Shown here: positions 23,373 through 31,775 of the stretch, piece after piece
How positions within the stretch are numbered: position 1 is the first letter of the stretch
Layout: every line of letters starts with the position of its first letter
Origin: Candidatus Poribacteria bacterium
Lineage (GTDB): Bacteria > Poribacteria > WGA-4E > WGA-3G
NCBI GenBank assembly: GCA_022822085.1
Contig: JAJECK010000020.1
Span: 1-55,080, forward strand
Reading direction: 5' to 3'
DNA length: 55,080 nt
Program-made: the position numbers and the translations under genes
Notes under the pieces: generated by a model
Seen by the model: the letters and a program-made list of their open reading frames with translations, nothing else
Told to the model about the DNA's origin: nothing
Database searches by the model: none

Positions 23373-24791
23373 TTATTTAGGTATAGGTTCATGCGGATCA
23401 ATGAAAGTGTTTTTACCATCCTTTTTACGAGGTGAAGGCAAGGCATCTACTTTTGCCTGAAGTCTTGTTAATACATCAGCATAATTCGGATTGTCTATCA
23501 GATTGTTACACTCGGTTGGGTCATTAGCAAGGTCAAAGAGTTGATCTTGCCAATCTTTACTGTCGTCAAAGCGGAAATACTTCATATCACCTTCTTTGAC
23601 CATCACAGATGGACCGTTCTGTGCACGCCAGAGTTCACTATACACTGTATCATTCCAATCATCTGCATTTCCTTCTATCAGAGGAACAAGTGATGATCCA
23701 TCAAGTTCATCAGGAGCGGGGATTTCGGCTAACTCACAGAGGGTGGGAAATAGATCAACTAATGAAACATTTTGTTCAATTACCTTCGGTTTGTTTCCAA
23801 ACTTTTTTGGATACCAGATAGACAATGGGACTCGGACAGAAGGTTCAAAATAACTCTGTTTTTCCCACAGTCCTTTTGTTCCGAGCATTTCACCGTGGTC
23901 AGAAAGAAAGACGATAATGAAATCATCTAAGACATTCAGGTGTTCCATTTTCTCAATAACTCTACCAAACTGTGCATCCATCCACTCAATCATACCGTAG
24001 TAGGCAGCAGTAGCACGGTGTGCCTGACGATAAGTAACATCCTTACCCACTTCAACTCTGAAAAAATTGGCATAATCAAACTTCTCATTAGGTTCTTCAA
24101 TAATCGGTTCAACACGTTGCATATAGTAATTGAACAGATCAAGTGGGCATTGATACGGATAATGTGGTGCTATAAGACTAACTGCCAAGCACAACGGAGC
24201 TGCTTTGGGTCGGTCATAAGAGGCGTTGACAAAGTATTCTTCAAGGAAAAGTAAAGCACCATCTACATTATATTGATCGTGAAGCATCCAATGTCCTATC
24301 CCAGGTTGTGCATCACGTATCTCTTGCGCACACTTATCTTGTTTCATTCCTGTACCGGGTTCACGTTCAATCTTTGCGGTGTGATCATCCTTAACAGCAG
24401 GAAATGGGTATCCATTTTTTCCTATAATATCGCGCCCAATCCGTTCATGCCAACCGTGCATAACATCAGTCCCCACAAAATGCATCTTACCAGCACAACA
24501 TGTATAATAGCCGTAGTTACCGAGATGGCCAGGAATGGTACGCACCTCTGTCGGCATTGGATCACCGAAGTTTAGGCATCCACAGTTCCGGGGATACAAA
24601 CCAGAGAGAAAACTCTGACGTGCAGGAACACAGACTGGAGAAGGCGTATAAGCGTTGCGAAAGTAGACACCTTCATCCATAAACCTTGATAGTGTAGGTG
24701 TCCGGATGACGGGATCACCTTCTATCGGTAATATATCTGGTCTATGTTCATCGTTAATGAGTAATAGAATATGGGGTTTATTTTGTGACAT
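23373..24791 (-). CDS. Sulfatase (formylglycine type)
   Basis: A 472-residue arylsulfatase-family enzyme with the formylglycine site Cys54-Val-Pro-Ala-Arg58 and metal-binding regions LLLINDEHRPDI and FLSDHGEMLGTKGLWEK. No signal peptide is visible, so it may act inside the cell or leave by another route. Substrate is probably a sulfated polysaccharide or its fragments. Activity would depend on a formylglycine-generating enzyme, not seen in this window. The next gene upstream is a phytanoyl-CoA dioxygenase-like protein. Confidence 0.92.
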   Translation of the reverse strand: MSQNKPHILLLINDEHRPDILPIEGDPVIRTPTLSRFMDEGVYFRNAYTPSPVCVPARQSFLSGLYPRNCGCLNFGDPMPTEVRTIPGHLGNYGYYTCCAGKMHFVGTDVMHGWHERIGRDIIGKNGYPFPAVKDDHTAKIEREPGTGMKQDKCAQEIRDAQPGIGHWMLHDQYNVDGALLFLEEYFVNASYDRPKAAPLCLAVSLIAPHYPYQCPLDLFNYYMQRVEPIIEEPNEKFDYANFFRVEVGKDVTYRQAHRATAAYYGMIEWMDAQFGRVIEKMEHLNVLDDFIIVFLSDHGEMLGTKGLWEKQSYFEPSVRVPLSIWYPKKFGNKPKVIEQNVSLVDLFPTLCELAEIPAPDELDGSSLVPLIEGNADDWNDTVYSELWRAQNGPSVMVKEGDMKYFRFDDSKDWQDQLFDLANDPTECNNLIDNPNYADVLTRLQAKVDALPSPRKKDGKNTFIDPHEPIPK

Positions 24792-24860
24792 GATAATTAG
24801 AAAAGATCTGTGTAATGAATTTATACCAAATAGTTAGATTCATTTAGCGCACCTATTCCA

Positions 24861-25619
24861 TCAATAGGGTGACATTAATCCTTCTGCCCCAGGGATCGGT
24901 TTGCGTTCAAATTCAGGTGATATCCACCTTACACCTGGATCTTTCCCGGGTTTATAATAGCCATAAACAACTGTCCATCTTGTGTTACTATCTTGTTTTC
25001 TTGGAGTTACAGCATGTGCTGCATGCGTCCACATCAGGACGACCGTTCCCGGCGGTACTGATAGGGTCTGGATCTTCAAGGGTTCGCCAGTCTCAGGATG
25101 AGTTTTCCCTGCCAACCAACCTTCTCGCAAGGTTTCATCAGTTGCAGCCTGTATTTTGGGATCACGATATAGATGACTGCCAGGTACTGCCTTCAAACCA
25201 CCATCATCCGCTTCAAATCCGTTGATATAGAAGAATATACGGACATACCCATAGCGCGGATCATCCTCAGAATAACCGTGGCTATGCCATCCGATGCCGC
25301 CATTACCCCCTGGACGATTGAGACTAACGCAGTGGTCATAACGTATCTCTTCGCCAAGTACTTGGCGTGCGAGTTTGAGCATTTGCGGATGCGGGATAAG
25401 ACTTTCAAGATAACTATCAAATTCCGCTGCAAATCTGTTCGGTTCATATCCTTTTTTACCACCAGGGATAAGTGATTCAATCCGAGACAAAGATTCTGTC
25501 AATCGTTCCTGTGCATCAGTAGTCAGTAGTTTAGGCAGTACATAATGACCATCACGATCTAATTCTTTTCGCTCTTGATCACCGAAGGTGTAATCATGAA
25601 ATATTGGCTTTGGTAACAT
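24861..25619 (-). CDS. Phytanoyl-CoA dioxygenase family protein
   Basis: A 252-residue Fe(II)/2-oxoglutarate-dependent oxygenase fold. Iron ligands are likely in IGWHSHGY (H-x-D/E region) and the distal His in MWTHAAHAVTPR; the arginine of the 2-oxoglutarate site follows (SNTRWTVVYGYY). The family hydroxylates varied substrates and is strongly expanded in Poribacteria. The ATG at 25619 has AGGAG 7 bases upstream; an upstream in-frame start is less likely. Confidence 0.9.
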   Translation of the reverse strand: MLPKPIFHDYTFGDQERKELDRDGHYVLPKLLTTDAQERLTESLSRIESLIPGGKKGYEPNRFAAEFDSYLESLIPHPQMLKLARQVLGEEIRYDHCVSLNRPGGNGGIGWHSHGYSEDDPRYGYVRIFFYINGFEADDGGLKAVPGSHLYRDPKIQAATDETLREGWLAGKTHPETGEPLKIQTLSVPPGTVVLMWTHAAHAVTPRKQDSNTRWTVVYGYYKPGKDPGVRWISPEFERKPIPGAEGLMSPY

Positions 25620-25660
25620 TAAATAACTCCTGACTACTACTTTCAATAATCAAGATTTTT

Positions 25661-25807
25661 ATACCATTTCTACTTTATAATGGACCCTTTTTCGTCCGTC
25701 GGGTATAGGCACGACACCCGCCCTGGACTGATTATGGTTATCATGGCGGGTTTCGTACCTCTACCCGACAAACGGAAGAATGGTCCAAAAATAATTAGAA
25801 TTGGTAT
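25661..25807. mobile_element. MITE-like palindromic element, copy 1
   Basis: A 147-base element with 26-base terminal inverted repeats (left begins ATACCATTTCTACTTTAT, right complement begins ATACCAATTCTAATTATT), and an inner inverted pair GTCGGGTATAGGCACGACAC / GTGTTTCG-type arm ending CTACCCGAC. No coding capacity. Termini match copy 2, so both belong to one family. Confidence 0.72.
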
Positions 25808-25933
25808 TAGATCATTTTCATCGATACTAAATGTTCGTATAGTTTATCATGTTTAAGAGCGTGTGTCAATTCATTTAGTTAGTTCAACCCTTCAAATCCC
25901 ACTTGTGTTCATCACAATGACGCTGCTATACTA

Positions 25934-26074
25934 ATACCATTTCTAAATGACATATTGCCATAATAAACTGTAGGTCGGGTAGAGGCACGAAACCCGACAA
26001 GAACAAAGACGTGTCGGGTTTCGTTCCTCAACCCGACGGATAAATAATGCTACATAATCATTTAGAAATGGTAT
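25934..26074. mobile_element. MITE-like palindromic element, copy 2
   Basis: A 141-base element with perfect 17-base terminal inverted repeats (ATACCATTTCTAAATGA and its complement) and an inner inverted pair of 25 bases (GTCGGGTAGAGGCACGAAAC at 25974 and its partner ending at 26037). It is flanked by TA-rich sequence; a TA target duplication is possible. No coding capacity. Confidence 0.75.
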
Positions 26075-26205
26075 AATACAACTTATTACCATCTTGTAGC
26101 AAATTAACATGATTTATCGTTATTTGATAAAGTAAGCGTTGCAAGGCATAGGGGACTCGCGCTACAAATCAGGTTAATTTTGTTTTAAACGGGTATTCAA
26201 AGATT

Positions 26206-28752
26206 ATGCAATTTATCAAACGTTTCTCGGAGATTGAGGCAGATGACCTTCTACTTGTCGGTGGTAAGGGGCTAAATCTCGGGAAATTGACGAGGGCAGG
26301 ATTCCAAGTTCCACAAGGTTTCTGCATTACGACAGATGCTTACCGTCGGTCAGTAGAGGACTTATCTGAACAGAATGTCCGTAATGTGAAAGAAGTCGCG
26401 TTAGAAACAGAGCTGGTTGAATCCATTCTGCAAGCACGAGAAGAACTGCAAACCGGTTCTGTTGCCGTGCGTTCCAGTGCGACTGCTGAGGATTTGGAAA
26501 CCGCAAGTTTTGCCGGACAACAAGACACCTTTTTGAATGTCCACTCTGACGAACTATTAGATGCTGTAAAAGCGTGTTGGGCATCTCTATGGTCAGAACG
26601 TGCTATTGCATACCGTCGCACACAAGGAATCGCCGATGATGGTTTGGCGATGGCAGTTGTTGTCCAAGAAATGTTTCAATCAGATGTTTCCGGTGTGCTT
26701 TTCACTGTCAGCCCTTTCAATGAGAATGTCAGTATTGTGGAATCGAATTGGGGGTTAGGAGAATCGGTTGTATCAGGGGACATTACACCTGACAGTTTCC
26801 AAATCTCACGGGAAACTGGAGAGGTATTGAAGAGAACTGTAGCAACAAAATGTGAGATGATAACGTCATCTGGTGTGAGTGAGGTCCCAACGGAACAGCA
26901 GAATATTTCAAGTCTTATCGATTCACAGTTAGAAGAACTGGTACAACTTGGGACCCAAGTTGAACGTTTGTATGGACAGCCGATGGATATTGAGTGGGCA
27001 CTTGCGGATGGCAAGTTTGTTTTGCTTCAAGCGAGACCGATTACAACTCATCAACAGGAACAGATTTCACTTGATAATGATGAAGAAATTGCGACACTTC
27101 GCGAGCAAGAGATTCAGATTCTAAAATCAATCACTGATACTCACGGTACTATCTGGAGTCATCATAATCTTGCAGAGGTCCTACCTGCACCGTTGCCGAT
27201 GACATGGGCAATTATGCAACATTTTATGTCGGGGGCAGGTGGCTTAGGCAGAGCCTATCGTGACTTAGGATTTTTTCCAAGCAAACGGGTAGACAGGTTG
27301 GGTATACTGGACCTGATTTGCGGTAGGATATATGTTAACTTGAACCGAGAGTCAGAACTTTTCTTTGATGGTTTCCCATACGCGCACAAATTTGAAGAAC
27401 TGAAGCAGAATCCTCAAAAAGCAATGTCCACCCAAGCAACATTAAATATAAAGCGTAGTACCCTTACATTCTGGTTCAAACTCCCACTTTACATAGTCCG
27501 TCTGACTCAAGCAGAAATGCGTTTAAGAAAGTTTCGGGCAAGTTTTGACCAGGAGTTAACTAAGCAGATATTTCCACAGTTTCAGGAAGATGTGCAGACT
27601 GAACAAAAACTTGATTATACTAAACTTTCAGATGAGGAATTAGTCACAAAGTTTGAAGAATGGTGTGAGAAAACATTGGATACCTTTGCACCGAAAGCAC
27701 TTATTGCGACTGTCCTTGCTGGCTTTTCACTTCAGCGGTTGGAAGTTGCACTTCAAAAATGTGTTGATGAAATAACAGCAAAAAACCTTGCCAGTACTCT
27801 GATTAGTGGGATTTCTGGTAATCTTACCGTAGAAACAAATGAGAAGTTAAGTCAGGTAGGTAATGGTGAATTAACTCTCTCCGATTTTTTGAAAGATTAT
27901 GGACACCGGGCAGTAAATGAGTTTGAGTTATCACAACCGCGGTGGCGAGAAGATACAGAATACTTAGAACAGATAATTACGTCTCTTTCTCAACAAACGG
28001 ATGTTGATAGCGAAGAGAGTAGTCAAACTTACAAACGACAAATTGAACAATGGGATAAAGCAAAAATAGAACTTAATAAGGTATTGGAGGAAAAGACAGG
28101 ATTGCGTAAACAGATTGAGAGTGAATTGGATTTTACAAGACGATATATGCCTTATCGTGAAACAGCGAAGTTTTACCTAATGCTCGGATATGAACAGATG
28201 CGACGGGCATTAGTAGAGTTGGACAAACGTTATCAACTTAACAATGGAATTTTCTGTCTTACACCTAAAGAATTGTCTCAACTAATTAATGGTGAAGATT
28301 TAGACGATGTTATTGCTGAACGTAGGAAACACCGTGAACTTTTGCTAAAGATTCCACTGCCAGATGTAATCTTTAGCGATGCGTTGGCTAATATTGGGAC
28401 ATCGTTGTCGACTGAGGTATCGGATACTTATGTAGGTGTGGGTGTTTCAGCAGGAGTTGCCCAGGGGCGGGCACGTGTGTTGTTAAATCCTTCAAATATA
28501 CGACCTGGTGAGCGGGATTATATCCTTGTATGTCCATCAACAGACCCAGCGTGGACACCGTTGTTTATGCATGCTGCAGGATTAGTAATGGAACGCGGTG
28601 GATTGCTATCACATGGGGCGGTAGTGGCAAGAGAATATGGTGTTCCTGCAGTTGCAAGCATCACAAATGCAACCAAACATCTCGTTGAAGGGCAGATGAT
28701 TCAGGTAGATGGGAACAAAGGGACAGTTTCAATTTTGTCAGAAACATCGTAA
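26206..28752 (+). CDS. PEP/pyruvate-binding phosphotransferase (rifampin-phosphotransferase-like)
   Basis: An 848-residue enzyme with an N-terminal ATP-grasp PPDK/PEP-synthase domain (LLVGGKGLNLGKLTRAGFQV; VAVRSSATAEDLETASFAGQ; MDIEWALADGKFVLLQARP), a large middle part and a C-terminal swivelling His domain (GGLLSHGAVVAREYGVPAV, with His803 as phosphocarrier). Length and order fit rifampin phosphotransferases (about 865 residues) better than PEP synthase, which has a PEP-binding TIM barrel at the end. The middle domain sets the acceptor, so the true substrate may differ. First gene of a plus-strand run. Confidence 0.85.
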   Translation: MQFIKRFSEIEADDLLLVGGKGLNLGKLTRAGFQVPQGFCITTDAYRRSVEDLSEQNVRNVKEVALETELVESILQAREELQTGSVAVRSSATAEDLETASFAGQQDTFLNVHSDELLDAVKACWASLWSERAIAYRRTQGIADDGLAMAVVVQEMFQSDVSGVLFTVSPFNENVSIVESNWGLGESVVSGDITPDSFQISRETGEVLKRTVATKCEMITSSGVSEVPTEQQNISSLIDSQLEELVQLGTQVERLYGQPMDIEWALADGKFVLLQARPITTHQQEQISLDNDEEIATLREQEIQILKSITDTHGTIWSHHNLAEVLPAPLPMTWAIMQHFMSGAGGLGRAYRDLGFFPSKRVDRLGILDLICGRIYVNLNRESELFFDGFPYAHKFEELKQNPQKAMSTQATLNIKRSTLTFWFKLPLYIVRLTQAEMRLRKFRASFDQELTKQIFPQFQEDVQTEQKLDYTKLSDEELVTKFEEWCEKTLDTFAPKALIATVLAGFSLQRLEVALQKCVDEITAKNLASTLISGISGNLTVETNEKLSQVGNGELTLSDFLKDYGHRAVNEFELSQPRWREDTEYLEQIITSLSQQTDVDSEESSQTYKRQIEQWDKAKIELNKVLEEKTGLRKQIESELDFTRRYMPYRETAKFYLMLGYEQMRRALVELDKRYQLNNGIFCLTPKELSQLINGEDLDDVIAERRKHRELLLKIPLPDVIFSDALANIGTSLSTEVSDTYVGVGVSAGVAQGRARVLLNPSNIRPGERDYILVCPSTDPAWTPLFMHAAGLVMERGGLLSHGAVVAREYGVPAVASITNATKHLVEGQMIQVDGNKGTVSILSETS

Positions 28753-28764
28753 AGGGAAAAGAAC

Positions 28765-29835
28765 ATGTTTTTTGATGAATATTCAGAAAAACTTCGGCAA
28801 AAACGTAGAAAAACGCGGCGTGCGTTTCTGGTGTCGTTGGTAGCGCACGGGATTGTGATTTTACTTGTTAGTATCAGTTATGTCCGGTGGTATCGTCCAA
28901 TGCTACATACGGACACTTTAGTTTCGGATGCAGTCTTAGTATCCACAACGCAACGTTTCCACATGAGTAGTGAACGGAAACGTTCAATGCCAAGACGTCG
29001 ACCAGTATCTTCAAATGCTACGGAAGTTACTGAGCAGAATGCTGCCCAACCGATCAACTCAACGCGTCCTATAAAAACCGGCACATCACTGACAGCAATA
29101 GGAACAGAAGCGAATTTGCCTTTACAAGAGACCTCCCTAAGTGAGATCAACACTGATTCCCCCGAATGGAAACAGATAACGATTGAGAATGCAAAATCAC
29201 CAACGATTACACCCCTTGCTGATTTAGTGCAGAAACAAACAGGTGTAATTCAGCAAAATACAGAAAATGCGCCCTTACCTATTGATCGGGATGGGAGGAT
29301 GGGTGAAGCGTTAGAAGGTATTGCAGAAAGTGTTGCTGATAGTAGAACAGAACAAGTCGTAGATGTCGTTTTTCTACTTGACATTAGTGGGAGTATGATA
29401 GATAATATCCGTGCTGTTGGCAGGCAACTTCGTCAGATGGTTACGGTGTTTGAAGAGAAAGGTATAGACTTTAGACTTGGGATAGTTCTCTTCAGATATC
29501 TTGATGATGACACCATCGTCCATCAACCGACATGGGATGTTGAAAGATATAAGCGATTACTTACGACACATGTTGTCGCTGCAGCGGGGGATGAACGCGC
29601 ACATGATGCGATTTTTAAGGCAATTCGTCGTGTGAATTTTCGAAAAGAAGCGAATCGACGTTTCATTCTCGTGACTGATGAGGCAAGCAAAGGTTCTTAC
29701 AAGTTATCAGATGTTCTACAGCAATGTTGGAAAAATAAAATTACAGTGGATGTGATCGGCATCAAACATACGACACATCTGGCATTATCATCCAAAACTG
29801 GTGGACTCTGGTACCCGATTCCAATTCAGGAGTAG
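28765..29835 (+). CDS. Membrane-anchored VWA-domain protein
   Basis: A 356-residue protein. One N-terminal transmembrane helix (about 20-40, RRAFLVSLVAHGIVILLVSI) resembles the TonB N-terminus. A low-complexity linker rich in Ser, Thr and Pro leads to a von Willebrand A domain (about 200-356) with the MIDAS motif DISGSM near residue 206. The fold usually binds proteins via a metal ion. It follows the PEP enzyme by 12 bases with a good ribosome binding site (AAAGGGAAAAGAAC), so they are coexpressed. Whether it works with that enzyme is unknown. Confidence 0.85.
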   Translation: MFFDEYSEKLRQKRRKTRRAFLVSLVAHGIVILLVSISYVRWYRPMLHTDTLVSDAVLVSTTQRFHMSSERKRSMPRRRPVSSNATEVTEQNAAQPINSTRPIKTGTSLTAIGTEANLPLQETSLSEINTDSPEWKQITIENAKSPTITPLADLVQKQTGVIQQNTENAPLPIDRDGRMGEALEGIAESVADSRTEQVVDVVFLLDISGSMIDNIRAVGRQLRQMVTVFEEKGIDFRLGIVLFRYLDDDTIVHQPTWDVERYKRLLTTHVVAAAGDERAHDAIFKAIRRVNFRKEANRRFILVTDEASKGSYKLSDVLQQCWKNKITVDVIGIKHTTHLALSSKTGGLWYPIPIQE

Positions 29836-29841
29836 CAATAG

Positions 29842-30606
29842 ATGAAATGGGCATTAAATACATATCAAACGTGTCAAGATTGGGAACTCAAGCGAATTCT
29901 TGATACCGCCGAAGCAACCGGTTATCACGGTGTTGAATTACTGATGGATTATAAACAGAAGCACGGATTTGAGTGGGATACACCGGAAGACGATTGGGAT
30001 GGTTTGAAAGCGCAAGTAGATGCAAGTAGTGTTGTCGTTTCTTCACTGACGAGTTGTCAAAATTTTCATTCAGAAAACGCTGCTGATCGCCAAGAGACCG
30101 TCCGTCGTGTTTCCCGTGTGATTGACATGGCGGAATTCATGGAGTGTGACCATGTTCGTGTGCTTGGTGACCGATATTCTGAGGATAACCGGGACGCTGT
30201 TGTCGGTTATGTGACGGAAGGTTTGAAGGCACTTGGCAACTATGCTGGTGAGAAGGATATTACAGTCTCTATTGAGATGCACGGTTCCTTCACAGATCCG
30301 GATTCTGCGATGGAGGTTATTGAAGGTGTCCATCTTCCGAATGTCGGTTTTGTCTTCAATTCCCAATTCGTTGGTTGCGATGATGGAAGTATTGAACCCC
30401 TCTTTTCACGCGTAGCACCCCACATCACTTCAGTCCATACACACAAAGTTGAAACTCCAGAAACATTTGAACTCTACCGACAGATGTTTGAATGGCTCAG
30501 TCGTATCGGTTTTTCTGGCTACATATCCAACGAATGTGCATATACTGGACCTGATCCAGAGAAAGTTCTTGCCCTATATGTTGGGCTTTTCAAGGCGTTT
30601 GTATAA
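29842..30606 (+). CDS. Sugar phosphate isomerase/epimerase-like TIM barrel
   Basis: A 254-residue xylose-isomerase-like TIM-barrel protein (AP endonuclease 2 superfamily): MKWALNTYQTCQDWELKRIL, TGYHGVELLMDYK, VSSLTSCQNFHSENA, VTVSIEMHGSFTD and a metal-site glutamate/histidine set (EMH; VHTHKVE). Probably an isomerase or epimerase acting on a keto- or aldo-sugar. GGAGTAGCAATAG precedes the ATG, 6 bases after the VWA gene, so it is part of the same operon. Confidence 0.88.
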   Translation: MKWALNTYQTCQDWELKRILDTAEATGYHGVELLMDYKQKHGFEWDTPEDDWDGLKAQVDASSVVVSSLTSCQNFHSENAADRQETVRRVSRVIDMAEFMECDHVRVLGDRYSEDNRDAVVGYVTEGLKALGNYAGEKDITVSIEMHGSFTDPDSAMEVIEGVHLPNVGFVFNSQFVGCDDGSIEPLFSRVAPHITSVHTHKVETPETFELYRQMFEWLSRIGFSGYISNECAYTGPDPEKVLALYVGLFKAFV

Positions 30607-30626
30607 ATGAAGAGACAGAGGTAAAA

Positions 30627-30746
30627 GTGCGTTATAGCATAGGAAAACCGCCTGATTTTTCAGACAGAGGCACCGAAAAAATTATTGACTTAGGTGAATT
30701 CCCTATGAAAATGGGAAACCCTGCTGAAACCCCTGCAGAACAATAG
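30627..30746 (+). CDS. Possible 39-residue small protein
   Basis: A GTG at 30627, preceded by AGAGGT, opens a 39-codon frame (MRYSIGKPPDFSDRGTEKII, later PMKMGNPAETPAEQ) ending in TAG. The stop codon is part of the AGGAG ribosome binding site of the next gene (TAGGAGTTCCC before ATG), an arrangement seen in coupled genes. No known family. It could be a real small gene or a chance frame. Confidence 0.35.
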   Translation: MRYSIGKPPDFSDRGTEKIIDLGEFPMKMGNPAETPAEQ

Positions 30747-30754
30747 GAGTTCCC

Positions 30755-31762
30755 ATGAAGTACTTTCTTCCATATCTTTGTTTGATCTTTTTCGTTCCGC
30801 TCACAGCCGATACAAAACTTACAAGTGAAATCATCTATGTAACGGGTCGTCAATTCAACGATTTATGGATCACCCGCATCAACAACACAGATAACACCCG
30901 TCCACTTTTAAAGATAGAAAATGATGATTTTCATGGAATAGAGCACTTATCTGTACAAAGAAATGGTCATCTTATTGCTATCTCCGTTCGTGATTGGGGT
31001 ATTCATCCTTTTGAGCATGAAGGATACCTTATTGATACAACTGAGGTTCCGGCAAAACCGCGTAAGTTAACACATAATCGAGTTGAGGATGTCTACGATA
31101 TAGATATCTCACCAAATGGCGATGTCGTTTTCGTGAACAGCCTGATTCACGTAAGAGACCCACTGCCGAAGAGGGGTATCTATTTCATACCCTATCGTGA
31201 ATTGAAAAAAGCGTCACCAAAAATCACACTATTAAAAGAAGTACATGCGACCAATGTCGCTTGGTCACCCGATGGAGAACAGATCGCTTACGACACCGCT
31301 GAAGGTGTCTTTATCTTTAATATCAGAACTGAAAGAACTATACATATTAGCAAAATCGGTAGCATGCCTGTTTTTTCACCGGACGGTAAAAAACTTGCTT
31401 TTTCTTCAGATCGTTTACATGACTTCGTGCGGATTGCAGATGAAATTCGTATTGTCTCACTACATAACCTGCGTACTTGGCGGACCATCAAAGGACTTCA
31501 AAAGCATTCGTGGTTTTTAGGACTTAAATGGTCACCTAATGGAAAGTACATCGTTTATGAAATAAGTGGTATGGACAATAGAGGTCTATCTGTTGACTAC
31601 ATCATTGCAGTTCCTCTTAATGGTGGTGTGCCTGAGAAAATATTGGATGATATGCCTAATTTCGTATACATTTTTGATTGGTCGAGTAGCGCGTATGCCG
31701 TTGAACCTGAAAATAGGTTGGCCACGCTTTGGGGAAAACTAAAAACAGCAAATACAAAGTAA
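30755..31762 (+). CDS. Exported TolB/WD40-like beta-propeller protein
   Basis: A 335-residue protein with a signal peptide (YFLPYLCLIFFVPLTADT) and TolB-like PD40 repeats, each with a W.PDG or SP.G motif (ISPNGDVVF, WSPDGEQIAYDTAEG, FSPDGKKLAFSSDR, WSPNGKYIVYEISG). It is likely a periplasmic binding or scaffold protein. It is in the same plus-strand run as the TIM-barrel, FG-GAP and sulfatase-like genes. Confidence 0.85.
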   Translation: MKYFLPYLCLIFFVPLTADTKLTSEIIYVTGRQFNDLWITRINNTDNTRPLLKIENDDFHGIEHLSVQRNGHLIAISVRDWGIHPFEHEGYLIDTTEVPAKPRKLTHNRVEDVYDIDISPNGDVVFVNSLIHVRDPLPKRGIYFIPYRELKKASPKITLLKEVHATNVAWSPDGEQIAYDTAEGVFIFNIRTERTIHISKIGSMPVFSPDGKKLAFSSDRLHDFVRIADEIRIVSLHNLRTWRTIKGLQKHSWFLGLKWSPNGKYIVYEISGMDNRGLSVDYIIAVPLNGGVPEKILDDMPNFVYIFDWSSSAYAVEPENRLATLWGKLKTANTK

Positions 31763-31775
31763 ACCTTGGTTGAGC

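Larger units (their letters stand above)
25620..26205. other. Gene-free divergent region carrying palindromic elements
   Basis: No gene. It separates the minus-strand phytanoyl-CoA dioxygenase from the plus-strand PEP enzyme, so promoters for both should lie here, among two MITE-like elements (25661-25807, 25934-26074) and a smaller inverted pair (AAATTAACATGATTT at 26101-26115, AAATCAGGTTAATTT at 26166-26180). Confidence 0.65.

Noticed and set aside
26206-28752. Phosphoenolpyruvate synthase
   Set aside because: The C-terminus ends with the His domain, and the PEP-binding TIM barrel expected after it is missing.
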